A DNA stretch of 43,423 bases from a virus, in the IMG/VR virus record IMGVR_UViG_3300036846_000954, positions 1-43,423 of that record; one strand, 5' to 3'. Below, in pieces: positions 23,867-31,818 of the stretch. The notes under the pieces are model-generated. The model saw nothing but the letters and a program-made list of their open reading frames with translations. It did no database searches and was not told the DNA's origin. Numbering within the stretch: position 1 is the first letter of the stretch; each line of letters opens with the position of its first letter. Both the position numbers and the translations under genes were made by a program.

Positions 23867-26268
23867 GGCCCGGCTCCAGGCGTGGCCGGCGGCTGCATCG
23901 CCAGCTTGTGCATCTGCAGCTGGGCGGCGTTGCCCGCCTTGAGGCGCTCGATCTCGAGATCGTTGGCGGCGCGCACGCGCTCGATCTCGAGATCGTTCTG
24001 GGCCTTCTGCTGGTCGATCGCGAACTGATGCGCCATTTTCTGCTGGTCGAGCTGCGCCTGGTGCTGCGCCGTCTGGGTCGCGATCGCCATGTCGGTCTGC
24101 GCCTTGGTCTGGGCGAGTTGCTGCTGGTGTTGCGCCTTCTGCTGGTTGAGCTGGGCATCGATCTGGGCCTTCTGCTGCAGCACCTGGATCTCGGCCTGGG
24201 CCTGGGCCTGCAGCGCCTGCGTCTGCGGGTCCGGCTTCGGCGGCTGCGGCGGCCCGGTGACCGAGGGCGGCGGCGGGATGGATGGATCCTGCACGGCAAA
24301 GTTTGACTTGAAGCCGGCGTTCTCCGAGAGCCGCGACACCAAATCGTAGACATTCTTGCCGTAGACCAGCGGGCCGGTCAGCTGGCCGCCCTGGGCGACG
24401 ACGATCTGCGCCTGCACCTGCAGGAGCTGCATCAGATGCCCGAGGATCTGGTCGCGGTTGCCGGTGCCCAGGCCGACATCGACGGTGACCGTCATGTCAT
24501 GCTTCCACTGCGCCGGGTCGGCCTGCAGTGGCGCCCCCGAGACCCGGATGATCCGCTCCTGCTGGGCATGCTTCTTGATGAGGCCGAGCACCCCCTTGAC
24601 CATCTTGGCGACCGAGAAGGCGAAAATCCTGGCGATCAGCTCGACCCGCTGCGCCGCCGCCTGCTGGATCAGATTGACCCCGGTGGCGGTCTTGTTGAGA
24701 TCGTCGGGATCGAGACCCTGGTTGTGCCGGGAGATGCCGGTGCGGACCTCCGCGGTCTGATCCATGTACTCAACCAGGCCCTGCGCCTTCTCGGCGACGA
24801 ACGGCGTCACCAGCGGCTGCACCCCGTCGGGCGTGCGGGTCCGCACTAGGCCGCCCGGCTTGGAGGTCAGGAGGTCGTCATAGGTCTCGTCGGTGGCGGC
24901 GCTCTCGACAACCAGGTGACGCGGGTTGTTGGTCAGGTAGATGTTGTCGAGCATCTGGCGGATCAGCGTCGATTTGATCCGCTGCAGGTCCATCACCAGA
25001 TCGGCGACCGAGAGGCCGACCAGCTTGTGCGGTTGCGGCACCGGGCAGAGGAAGTCGAACGGGATCTCGTCCACCTCCTCGATGTCGGGCTTGCCGTCCT
25101 TGGTCAGGATCACCGCCGAGCGATCGACCGTCACCACCTTCAAGAGCTCGGCCAGGCCGTCGCCGTCGTAATCGGCCTCGATGTAATTCTCTTCGACCCA
25201 GTACTGCCGCATCGGAGGGTCGGTGCGGTCGTTGGTGTAGGGCATGTCGTCGTCGGGCAGGAACCGCTGCAGCCGCTCCGGATTGTAGTCCTGGCTGTCG
25301 TTCCAGCTCACCTGGTCGAGGGTGTCGGCGTCGTAGCCCTGCTGCAGCAGCGCGGTGCGGGTGACATTGGTGCGGTGACACAGGAACGGGATGTGTTCCC
25401 GGGTCGAGCGCCGCGAGAACAGGATCTCCTCGGGCGGCACGTTGCAGAGGCGGATGCGGCCCTGCTTGCGGGTCACGCGGATCTTGCAGTCGTACAGCAT
25501 CGGCGGCGGCTGCGGCGGCATGCCGGGCATCTGCGGCGGCACCGGCTGCGGCGCATCCTCGCCCATGCCCGATGAGGTCGGCGCCGGATAAGAGCTCTGC
25601 TCGATGATCTCGATCTTGGCCGAGGCATTCGGGTCGTTGAGATCGCGCAGCTTGGCGGCGTACTCGTCGGCGGTCAGGCCGGTGAAGGTGTTGGTCTCAC
25701 GGATCTCCTCTTCCGACCACCAGCGTTTGATCCAGCCGAGCTTCTGCAGCAACCCGTCCTTGAACCAGTCGTGCAGCAGGAGAAACCCGTCATTCTCGGT
25801 GTTAACGACATAGGTGACATAATGCGTCGCCTGCCGGCCGGCCTCCTCCGGGTCCAGCGGCGGCGGCATGCCGGGCGCGGTCGGCGGCGGCGTCATCGTC
25901 GTGCGGATCGGCGCCAGCTCGGCGATCGTGTCGGAGGCGGTGAAGATCCTCAGCAACGCCGGCAGCACCCACTCGACGGTCTCGAGCACGGTCAGCATGA
26001 CGACGCGACTGCGGTTCTGGCCCGGCGGCGGGTCGGCGAACTCGCCACCCTGGTAAGCCTTCATCAGCTCCAGGCGCTCATTCGCCAATTTGCCGTTCTC
26101 GGCGCCGATCGCCTGGTTTAATTCGCGCCGGATGATGTCCTGCAGCTCCTCCTTCTTCATCAAATCCTTGGGATCGCGGCGCGCGAACCGCGACGAGCTG
26201 AGGTAGTCGGTCGAACTCTCGAACGGCGCCCGGTTTGCGTCTGGGAAGAGGGCGCTGTCGAGTGGCAT
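23863..26268 (-). CDS. Portal protein (P22-like)
   Basis: 801 aa. The portal core has MKKEELQDIIRRELNQAIGA, RSRVVMLTVLETVEWVLPAL, GFLLLHDWFKDGLLQKLGWI, a VPQPHKLVGLSVADLVMDLQ block and NKTATGVNLIQQAAAQRVEL, as in P22-type portals. The last ~140 residues are a Gln/Ala-rich coiled coil with near repeats (NDLEIERVRAANDLEIERL), corresponding to the portal barrel. It forms the dodecameric packaging entrance. It is longer than the ~725-aa P22 portal because of this tail. It is coupled to the 82-aa gene by TGATG. Confidence 0.85.
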   Translation of the reverse strand: MPLDSALFPDANRAPFESSTDYLSSSRFARRDPKDLMKKEELQDIIRRELNQAIGAENGKLANERLELMKAYQGGEFADPPPGQNRSRVVMLTVLETVEWVLPALLRIFTASDTIAELAPIRTTMTPPPTAPGMPPPLDPEEAGRQATHYVTYVVNTENDGFLLLHDWFKDGLLQKLGWIKRWWSEEEIRETNTFTGLTADEYAAKLRDLNDPNASAKIEIIEQSSYPAPTSSGMGEDAPQPVPPQMPGMPPQPPPMLYDCKIRVTRKQGRIRLCNVPPEEILFSRRSTREHIPFLCHRTNVTRTALLQQGYDADTLDQVSWNDSQDYNPERLQRFLPDDDMPYTNDRTDPPMRQYWVEENYIEADYDGDGLAELLKVVTVDRSAVILTKDGKPDIEEVDEIPFDFLCPVPQPHKLVGLSVADLVMDLQRIKSTLIRQMLDNIYLTNNPRHLVVESAATDETYDDLLTSKPGGLVRTRTPDGVQPLVTPFVAEKAQGLVEYMDQTAEVRTGISRHNQGLDPDDLNKTATGVNLIQQAAAQRVELIARIFAFSVAKMVKGVLGLIKKHAQQERIIRVSGAPLQADPAQWKHDMTVTVDVGLGTGNRDQILGHLMQLLQVQAQIVVAQGGQLTGPLVYGKNVYDLVSRLSENAGFKSNFAVQDPSIPPPPSVTGPPQPPKPDPQTQALQAQAQAEIQVLQQKAQIDAQLNQQKAQHQQQLAQTKAQTDMAIATQTAQHQAQLDQQKMAHQFAIDQQKAQNDLEIERVRAANDLEIERLKAGNAAQLQMHKLAMQPPATPGAGP

Positions 26269-26516
26269 CAGTCGACCTTGTCGTGCTCGAGGATCAGGGC
26301 GGCCGGCGTCTCGCCGAGCGGCTGGTCAGGGTCGATCGCCGCAAGGGAGCCTGGCGGCAGCTGCTTGCGCAGGCTGTTGATCTGACCCTGCAGGCTGCCA
26401 AGGCGCATCTTGAGCGTGCCGATCTCTTGCGTGAGGTCGCGACCGCTGCGCGCCTCCAGCTCGGCGACGCGCCGCTGCAGATCGATAATCAGATTGGCGT
26501 CGGAGGAACTGAGCAT
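26268..26516 (-). CDS. Coiled-coil 82-aa protein before portal
   Basis: A coiled-coil segment (LIIDLQRRVAELEARSGRDL ... LGSLQGQINSLRKQL) followed by a Pro-rich tail. It lies between two small head-region genes and the portal. No known family. It could be a portal-associated or packaging accessory protein. Confidence 0.6.
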   Translation of the reverse strand: MLSSSDANLIIDLQRRVAELEARSGRDLTQEIGTLKMRLGSLQGQINSLRKQLPPGSLAAIDPDQPLGETPAALILEHDKVD

Positions 26517-26704
26517 CAGCGGTCCCGGCGCGAGCCCTGATGCTCAGTCTGCGTGGTGTGGGGCTCGCTGCGCTGCTGCGGCACGCCGCTCTTGCCCGCG
26601 GCAGTCTTCTCCTCGGGCACCGCCTCGGGCTCGCCGAGCGCCTTCTTCGCCGCCTCGGCGTCGCTCGCCAGGGCCATTTCCAGCAATCGCGAAAAATCAC
26701 TCAT
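26516..26704 (-). CDS. 62-aa protein sharing an N-terminal tag with the Ig-like protein
   Basis: Starts at ATG 26704 with AAGGAGAA upstream; the longer ORF start lacks one. Its N-terminus, MSDFSRLLEMALASD, closely resembles MSDFARIMEVGRAST of the next gene upstream (26697-27059). The rest is acidic, Pro/Glu-rich and probably disordered. It overlaps that gene by eight bases. The shared start suggests a duplicated docking peptide. Function unknown. Confidence 0.6.
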   Translation of the reverse strand: MSDFSRLLEMALASDAEAAKKALGEPEAVPEEKTAAGKSGVPQQRSEPHTTQTEHQGSRRDR

Positions 26705-27059
26705 GGCTTGTTCTCCTTCTGCTTGCGGGATCACCAACGGAAACGCCATGGCTCGCCACCGCGGTCGAGCCGCCGAGGTTGGTCGCCGTCACATTGCAAT
26801 CGAGGGTGTGGCCGGCATCCTCCTCACGCACGATATAGCCGGCGCCGCTGACACCGAGATCGGTGCCGTCGCGGCGCCACCGGTAATCGTAGCTGCCGGG
26901 CTCCATCCCATCCCAATTGCCCATCGTGCAGTTGAGGATGCTGCCTTGCGTCGCCGTCGTGGCGACGTCGCCGCCGCTCATAATGGCCGGCGCATCGGTG
27001 TTGACCGGCGCCGGGGTCGAGGCGCGCCCGACCTCCATGATCCGCGCAAAGTCGCTCAT
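26697..27059 (-). CDS. Ig-like domain virion protein
   Basis: 120 aa. Residues ~22-108 form an Ig-like fold: ILNCTMGNWDGMEPGSYDYR, GVSGAGYIVREEDAGHTL, then VTATNLGGSTAVASHGVSVG, as in phage decoration proteins that bind surface sugars. The N-terminal 15 residues match the 62-aa protein. AAGGAGAAGGACC precedes ATG 27059. Likely displayed on head or tail. Confidence 0.72.
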   Translation of the reverse strand: MSDFARIMEVGRASTPAPVNTDAPAIMSGGDVATTATQGSILNCTMGNWDGMEPGSYDYRWRRDGTDLGVSGAGYIVREEDAGHTLDCNVTATNLGGSTAVASHGVSVGDPASRRRTSHE

Positions 27060-27071
27060 GGTCCTTCTCCT

Positions 27072-28406
27072 TTAGACGACGGCCAGGTCCGGGTATTTGA
27101 GCGGCCGAGCCGAGCCGGCGTTCCTGATATTCGCCAGCGCCAGGTAACGCAGCGCGTCGGCGGCGTGGCTCGACCAATCGTGCAACGGCCGGTCGCTATA
27201 GATGCGCAGCGCCTCGTTCCACGAGCGCCGGTAATTCTGCAGCGCGCTGACCCCGCGCTGACACTTCTCGGCATCGAACCAGCAGCGCGGCAGCAGCATC
27301 CGCACCGCATTGACGCCGTCCTCGATCCTGTCCCTGGGGATCACCATGGTGCGGTGAAACCCGAGTGAGCGCAGCACCTCGATGCGGGTGCGGCCCGAGC
27401 CGAGCTCACGCGCCTCGGCGTCGTGCGGCAGGATGTGCTCGCCCCACTTCCAGGGCCGCGTGTCGAGCTCCCTGGTGTACCAGTCGAGGCCGACGCCCGA
27501 GTTCTCGATGTAGTCGATCAGATGCACCTCGCGACCGGCCAGCTGCACGCACCAGATCGCGGTGGCGTCGCCGATGCCGAGATCCCAGGCGGTGTGCACC
27601 GGCAGCGTCGGCTCGTGCGGCACCGCGGTGATCCGGCGCTCCTTCTCGGCCGCCTCCATCAGGCTGCCGTAGTAGCTCCCCATGACGCCGGCATCGAACG
27701 ACACGAGGTATTCCTGCCGGTAGCGCGCCTCGCCGTCGTCGGGGCCATATTCGCGGATCAGCTCGCGATGCTCGATCTCGAGCTGCTCGGCGGTGAACAC
27801 GTTGGTCATCGTCGCCGGCAGCTGCTCGGCGAACCAATTGCGGTCCTGGCGCGCCGCCTCGTAGAAGGTCGAGGCGTGGTTGCGACCGCGGGGCGTCGTG
27901 ATGAAGAGAGCCCAGCCGCCGTTCTCCGCGAGGATCGGCCGCAGATAGCCCCAGGCCGACGGGTCGGCCAGGGCGAACTCCGAGAACACGACCCCAGCCG
28001 GCGGCGAGCCGACCAACGAATTGTAGTTGTCGGATCCGACGAGTTGCCACAGCGAACCCGTTTTGAAGCGGATCGCCATGTCGGTCTCGCGGGTGCTCTC
28101 GCGCAGGTCGCGCGGGAAGGCCTCGTTGATCCGGCGCAAACCTGAGTGCGGGTTGACGGCGTCCCAGACCGCCTTCCTGGCCTGGTTGGCCTCGGGCAGC
28201 ATATGCCAGTAGACGCCGACCCGCAGATGCGCGGCGACGGCGGCCCAGTGCAGGCAGACCTCGTCCTTGCCGGCCCGGCGGTGCCAGATCGCGACCGCCC
28301 GCTTGCCGCCGCGCTCGAGGTAATTCCATAGCTCTTGCTGATAGCCCCTCGGCCGCCAGCCATTGTACGGCAGGCGGATCAGGCCCTCGGTGCTGTCGAG
28401 CGGCAT
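27072..28406 (-). CDS. terL: Terminase large subunit
   Basis: 444 aa from ATG 28406; an in-frame start 19 codons upstream also exists, but its extra residues overlap the control region. ATPase: GYQQELWNYL, WHRRAGKDE (Walker A-like, K47), VVFSE (Walker B, E143), TTPRG coupling motif (~170-174). Nuclease: WDLGIGD (D275, D280) and a C-terminal AADALRYLA end. It cuts and pumps DNA into the head. No clear Shine-Dalgarno was seen. TerS lies 8 kb away. It is the first gene of the leftward late operon. Confidence 0.92.
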   Translation of the reverse strand: MPLDSTEGLIRLPYNGWRPRGYQQELWNYLERGGKRAVAIWHRRAGKDEVCLHWAAVAAHLRVGVYWHMLPEANQARKAVWDAVNPHSGLRRINEAFPRDLRESTRETDMAIRFKTGSLWQLVGSDNYNSLVGSPPAGVVFSEFALADPSAWGYLRPILAENGGWALFITTPRGRNHASTFYEAARQDRNWFAEQLPATMTNVFTAEQLEIEHRELIREYGPDDGEARYRQEYLVSFDAGVMGSYYGSLMEAAEKERRITAVPHEPTLPVHTAWDLGIGDATAIWCVQLAGREVHLIDYIENSGVGLDWYTRELDTRPWKWGEHILPHDAEARELGSGRTRIEVLRSLGFHRTMVIPRDRIEDGVNAVRMLLPRCWFDAEKCQRGVSALQNYRRSWNEALRIYSDRPLHDWSSHAADALRYLALANIRNAGSARPLKYPDLAVV

Positions 28407-28422
28407 GTTTTTTGGCGAACTG

Positions 28423-28461
28423 TTGACAATGGACTTGCGCCGATGTGTTGGCGAAGCCAAC
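28423..28461 (+). promoter_or_regulatory. Rightward promoter with operator (site 6)
   Basis: TTGACA (28423-28428) with a -10 expected at 28446-28451; TGTTGGCGAAGCCAACA (core 28447-28461, 7-bp arms, the most symmetric of the set) covers this -10. It drives the 28488-30827 operon and lies opposite TerL, so it may also act on late transcription. Confidence 0.62.
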
Positions 28462-28487
28462 ATGAGCGATCAGCGTGGGAGCTGCGG

Positions 28488-28619
28488 ATGCGGTCTGACC
28501 TCAGCCACCTCGATCCCTACCTGCTCCCGCACCGTGGCCGCATCCCGCGACCGCCGGCTGCTCTGGTCGGCGGCCGGCCGGAAGATTTGGAGGCGGCGCT
28601 GAAGACGCTCGCGCGATGA
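28488..28619 (+). CDS. 43-aa protein, first gene of rightward operon
   Basis: ATG 28488 follows GTGGGAGCTGCGG. The short product (MRSDLSHLDPYLLPHRGRIP ... EDLEAALKTLAR) ends in an ATGA overlap with the next gene, which supports this reading over another frame starting at 28462. Unknown function. Confidence 0.5.
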   Translation: MRSDLSHLDPYLLPHRGRIPRPPAALVGGRPEDLEAALKTLAR

Positions 28620-28810
28620 GCGAGAACCCCAAGCGGGCGGGTTTGCTCACCGCCTATCAACACATCGGTTGGCAAATGCCGCCGCCAAACCCCTACCCGC
28701 TGCGCACCGAGGATCGGCGCAAATGGTCCGACGGCTGGGTGATCGGGCGCCGGCTGCGGAAGAAACACGACGAGGAGCTGGAAGCGACCCTAGAGAAGGA
28801 GCTGACGTAA
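28616..28810 (+). CDS. Unknown 64-aa protein
   Basis: Basic protein with WQMPPPNPYPLRTEDRRKWS and a charged helical C-terminus. It resembles small ribosome-modulation-factor-type phage proteins in its DGWVIGRRLRKK ending, a loose likeness. It is coupled by overlaps to both neighbours. Confidence 0.6.
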   Translation: MSENPKRAGLLTAYQHIGWQMPPPNPYPLRTEDRRKWSDGWVIGRRLRKKHDEELEATLEKELT

Positions 28811-29112
28811 TGGCGGCCACGGTCCACAAACTGCCCCCGACCAATCTGGAGATCGCCAGGCGCCTCAAGAATTACCGGTTCGAGGACGATGTCGATCCGG
28901 CGATGCAGGAGCTGTGCGACATGATCGTGCAGAGCGGCCTGTCGGTGCAGGACATCGTCAAGCGGGTACAGAGCACCAGCGGCGGCCAGGTGCGCGTCGC
29001 GCACAGCACGATCGACAATTGGCTGTCGGGCAAGACCAGGCGCCCGCAGAACTTCACCTTGACCTGGGTCGGCTACGCGCTGGGCTATGTGCGGGAGTGG
29101 AAGAAGGTATGA
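28810..29112 (+). CDS. HTH DNA-binding protein
   Basis: 100 aa from ATG 28810, overlapping the previous TAA. The block SVQDIVKRVQSTSGG ... VAHSTIDNWLSGKTRRPQNF matches a phage XRE-like family where KTRRPQN and a following ALGY are typical. It may regulate this operon or the facing late promoter. ATGA overlap with the next gene. Confidence 0.7.
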   Translation: MAATVHKLPPTNLEIARRLKNYRFEDDVDPAMQELCDMIVQSGLSVQDIVKRVQSTSGGQVRVAHSTIDNWLSGKTRRPQNFTLTWVGYALGYVREWKKV

Positions 29113-29369
29113 CCGACATACTGCGCGCCAAAATCGATGAGCAGGCCTTCCGCGAGCTGGTCGCCGGCAAGGTGGTCAGGCTGGAGACCCCGCGCTATGG
29201 CGCCGAGATCGCCATCGAGGTCATCCTCGAGGACATCGGCTGGGGCCGAATGCTCGACGCGATCGCCAACGCTGTGGCCGAGCAGTTAAAGGATAAACCC
29301 AGGGACGATGTCCTCCGCGCGGTGCGGGATGCGGTCGAGGGGCGTGATGGGCGAAAAACGGCGCCGTGA
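29109..29369 (+). CDS. Unknown 86-aa protein
   Basis: A small acidic alpha/beta protein (LRAKIDEQAFRELVAGKVVR, EVILEDIGWGRMLDAIANAV). No family recognised. Start overlaps the HTH gene's stop; end overlaps the next gene by 23 bases. Confidence 0.6.
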   Translation: MTDILRAKIDEQAFRELVAGKVVRLETPRYGAEIAIEVILEDIGWGRMLDAIANAVAEQLKDKPRDDVLRAVRDAVEGRDGRKTAP

Positions 29370-29655
29370 CTTTCACCGGCTGAAGCCAGAGGGTCGCCTC
29401 GGCGACGCGCCGGTCGAGCGCAAATATCGCGACAAGATGATCGTGGTCGTCCGCGCGCTCGATGAAATGTTCAACGGCAAGGCCGGCGGTCCCGACCGCG
29501 AGGTTGGCTTCGTGCTGATGGTGTTCCCGTTCGGCGATCTCTCGGGGCGCTGCAACTACATGTCGAACGGCGCCGACCGGCAGGATGTGGTGACGCTGAT
29601 GAAGGAGATGATCGCCCGGTTCGAGGGTCAGCCCGAGGTGACGGGAAGAGCGTGA
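29347..29655 (+). CDS. Conserved phage protein, 102 aa
   Basis: GFVLMVFPFGDLSGRCNYMS and VVTLMKEMIARFEGQPEV are characteristic of a widespread phage family of unknown function, usually near other small genes. ATG 29347 lies in GTGATGGG without a strong Shine-Dalgarno, so translation is probably coupled to the upstream gene. Confidence 0.7.
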   Translation: MGEKRRRDFHRLKPEGRLGDAPVERKYRDKMIVVVRALDEMFNGKAGGPDREVGFVLMVFPFGDLSGRCNYMSNGADRQDVVTLMKEMIARFEGQPEVTGRA

Positions 29656-29984
29656 TCGAGAAACGGGTATGGATCGCGCAGTGCCTCTGCCCCCAGCGGC
29701 ATTGCATCGTCGCCCAGGCCGGTGAAGCCGCCGGCTTTGCCGAGGCGCAGCGGCTGGTCCGCGCGCCGCTGCGCCGCAATGTCGCCCAGCTACTCCGCGG
29801 CGGTGCGCTCAACGGCTGGTGCGGCATCTGCGGCGCCAAGCGGCCGACCTGGCGCTTCGAAGTCGCCCGCACCCGCTACACCACTATGGACGAAGCGCAG
29901 CCCGAGCTCGCCGAGATCGAGGCGGCAAACCTGCTCACCAACCTGCTCTTCGGCGACACCCACCGGACCACGAGGCCGCATTGA
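29652..29984 (+). CDS. Conserved phage protein, 110 aa
   Basis: Starts at GTG 29652 with GTGA overlap. Four cysteines/histidines near the start and middle (CLCPQRHC, CGICG) may bind metal. Resembles phage proteins carrying an RHCI.A..AGEA motif. Function unknown. Confidence 0.6.
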   Translation: MIEKRVWIAQCLCPQRHCIVAQAGEAAGFAEAQRLVRAPLRRNVAQLLRGGALNGWCGICGAKRPTWRFEVARTRYTTMDEAQPELAEIEAANLLTNLLFGDTHRTTRPH

Positions 29985-30394
29985 GAGACCGCCCGCGCTA
30001 CTACAAGCTGATCGGCCGCGAGACCGTGCCGATCGAGGACGAGGACGGCGTGCCCGCCTTCATGGAGTGGGCGCTGTGGTTCGAAAAGGCGCGCGACCTG
30101 CGCATCATCCGGCAAGAGGAGGTCGGGCCGATCTGGATCTCGACCGTCTTCCTCGGCCTCGATCACAACTACTTCGATGGGCCGCCGCTGCTGTTCGAGA
30201 CGATGGTGTTCGGCCCCAGGGATCACCTCTTTGAGTTCGCCGGCAAGAAGCGGCTGATCCGCGAGGAGTTGGGCTGGCAAGACCGCTGCAGCACCTACGA
30301 CGAAGCCGAGAAGCAGCACGCCGAGGCGGTCGCCTGGGCGGAAGAGAAGCTCGCCGAGATCAACAAGCAACTCGCCTGGGCGGGGCAGCCGTGA
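29981..30394 (+). CDS. Conserved phage protein, 137 aa
   Basis: TTG start at 29981 inside a TTGA overlap; the larger ORF start is a shadow of the preceding gene. RYYKLIGRETVPIEDEDGVP, WISTVFLGLDHNYFDGPPLL and FETMVFG are typical of a common phage family without known function. C-terminal helix is charged. Confidence 0.7.
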   Translation: MRDRPRYYKLIGRETVPIEDEDGVPAFMEWALWFEKARDLRIIRQEEVGPIWISTVFLGLDHNYFDGPPLLFETMVFGPRDHLFEFAGKKRLIREELGWQDRCSTYDEAEKQHAEAVAWAEEKLAEINKQLAWAGQP

Positions 30395-30666
30395 GCCAGG
30401 ACCAATTCACTATCCAGTGGCGCGACAGCGGCGAGGAGCCGCGGGTCACACCAAACCCCGATTACCCGGACGGGATCGACCTCGACATGACGGAGCCCGG
30501 CATGCCGTCCTGCCAGACGGCGCTGCCTTACCCGGCCAAGCGGATCGGCCTCTATATCGTCATCTGCACCAAATGCGGCCTGCGTTTCGGGGTCACGACC
30601 GCCGGCCGGCCCGATGATCCGCGCTCGGTGCGGGTCTCCTGCAAGACACAGTTCGGCCGCGCGTGA
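30391..30666 (+). CDS. Conserved phage protein, 91 aa
   Basis: GTG start at 30391. PDYPDGIDLDMTEPGMPSCQ and LPYPAKRIGLYIVICTKCGL with AGRPDDPRSV form a recognised phage pattern; C-x2-C plus another cysteine may hold metal. Function unknown. Confidence 0.7.
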   Translation: MSQDQFTIQWRDSGEEPRVTPNPDYPDGIDLDMTEPGMPSCQTALPYPAKRIGLYIVICTKCGLRFGVTTAGRPDDPRSVRVSCKTQFGRA

Positions 30667-30827
30667 CCAGCCTCGCCCTCGTCCTGTGGTTTGCTCTGGC
30701 GCCGATCTCCTGCGCCTGGATTGCCCTGCGGAGCCGATGGTCGGCGCGCGAGCAGTGCGAGATCTGCGCCCTGGTCGGGGCGCTGATCGGCCAGGCGGCG
30801 GGTATCGTCGTCAACCACCTCCTCTAG
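30663..30827 (+). CDS. 54-aa two-span membrane protein, holin candidate
   Basis: GTG 30663 overlaps the previous TGA. Two hydrophobic segments (SLALVLWFALAPISCAWIAL; ICALVGALIGQAAGIVVNHL) with a charged turn (RSRWSARE). Last gene of the operon; its TAG shares bases with the stop of the leftward 30824 gene. The topology fits a small holin, but no lysis partner is adjacent. Confidence 0.55.
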   Translation: MTSLALVLWFALAPISCAWIALRSRWSAREQCEICALVGALIGQAAGIVVNHLL

Positions 30828-31003
30828 CGTTTCCTGGCCGCCTTCTGGGCGCCGCGCGGCGTCGTCTTGTTGCCGCTCTTCAATCCGATGTTGTTGAGCG
30901 CGCCATAGACGTAGCGGTCGGCCTGGCGGCCCTTCAGCCCCTCGCTGGCGGCCGATTTCTTAAGCGCCATCTCTGCCTTATCGACCTTTGTTCCTCGCGG
31001 CAT
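30824..31003 (-). CDS. Small conserved basic phage protein
   Basis: 59 aa from ATG 31003. ASEGLKGRQADRYVYGALNN followed by IGLKSGNKTTPRG is the signature of a common phage protein of unknown role with a KRYIYGTLNKIG-type core. Overlaps the next upstream gene by 70 bases. Confidence 0.65.
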   Translation of the reverse strand: MPRGTKVDKAEMALKKSAASEGLKGRQADRYVYGALNNIGLKSGNKTTPRGAQKAARKR

Positions 31004-31197
31004 AGCCTCTCTCCGGTGATCGCTGCGAAAGCTTCCGGCGTCGGATCGGTCAGAAAGGGCGGCGCGTCGCGCGCGAAGAGCGGCCGGGTCCAGACCTGGG
31101 TGACCCACTCCTCGCCCCACTGGTTACTGCCCCAGCGGTCATAGACCGGCAGCCGGTCGTGCTGCTTCATGCGGCGGACTGAGACCGGATCAGGCAC
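30934..31197 (-). CDS. Unknown 87-aa protein
   Basis: GTG 31197, or ATG 31170 (MKQHDRLPVYDRWG). Natural-looking YDRWGSNQWGEEWVTQVWTR segment, then a C-terminus overlapping the next gene. The overlap is long (70 bases), so its end might be affected by an indel. Function unknown. Confidence 0.5.
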   Translation of the reverse strand: MPDPVSVRRMKQHDRLPVYDRWGSNQWGEEWVTQVWTRPLFARDAPPFLTDPTPEAFAAITGERLCREEQRSIRQRWRLRNRPPARG

Positions 31198-31203
31198 CTG
31201 GCA

Positions 31204-31818
31204 TCAAAAGCCGCCGGGGCCGCCATAGCCGCCAAAGCCGCCCCCAATACCGCCGCTGCCGAGCCGGCTCCTGAGCAGCGCCATCAGCGAGGGCTGCCCG
31301 CCGCCGAGCTGGCCGCCGATCGAGCCGCCGAGATTGTTGCCACCGACATTGAGCGGATTGCCCGCCATCATCGGGTTCATCGGCGGCTGACCAGCCTGGT
31401 TCGCCATCCCCGGGTTCATCTGGCCCATCATCCGAGCGAACATCGGGTTCATCATCGGCTGGGCCGGGTTCATCATCGGGTTCGGCGCGACCTGCGGACC
31501 CGGGCTCGACATCGGGCTCGGCGGCGGTGCGCCCGGCATCATGCCGGCCTGGGGCGGGGTCGCGGCGCGCATGCTCGCGGCTGCCTGGGCGGCCTGCTGC
31601 AGCCGGATCTGCGCCATCTGGTTCTGCTGGTCCGGCGTCAGCGTCGCCCCGGCGCCCATCGCGGCGGGTCCTCCGACGCCAGGCAGGGCCGGCGGCTGCG
31701 GGATCGGCGGGGCACCACCAGGACCGCCTAAGAGGCCTGGCGGCATCGGTGGCGCCATGCCGCCCATGCCGCCGGCACCGAACAGCATCGATGGATCGTA
31801 CCAATCGGGAGCCGGCAT
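31204..31818 (-). CDS. Met/Pro/Gly-rich low-complexity protein
   Basis: 204 aa, with MPPGLLGGPGGAPPIPQPPA, repeated PMMNPAQPMMNP-type runs and a Gly-rich tail. The GLL-Pro tag recalls the virion proteins at 9431-12581, so it may be virion-associated despite being in an accessory operon. Start ATG 31818 touches the radical SAM gene's stop. No domain. Confidence 0.55.
   Translation of the reverse strand: MPAPDWYDPSMLFGAGGMGGMAPPMPPGLLGGPGGAPPIPQPPALPGVGGPAAMGAGATLTPDQQNQMAQIRLQQAAQAAASMRAATPPQAGMMPGAPPPSPMSSPGPQVAPNPMMNPAQPMMNPMFARMMGQMNPGMANQAGQPPMNPMMAGNPLNVGGNNLGGSIGGQLGGGQPSLMALLRSRLGSGGIGGGFGGYGGPGGF

Noticed and set aside
28462-28602. 46-aa ORF starting beside operator site 6
   Set aside because: The competing frame at 28488 has a better ribosome site and an ATGA overlap with the next gene.
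30985-30997. Another GGAACAAAGG motif match
   Set aside because: It is the coding sequence for the start of the small basic protein at 30824-31003 (PRGTKVDK) and lacks the rest of the motif.
31190-31804. 204-aa Asp/Arg-rich ORF overlapping the Met/Pro-rich protein
   Set aside because: It is a frame shadow of the GC-rich low-complexity gene and has no ribosome site.
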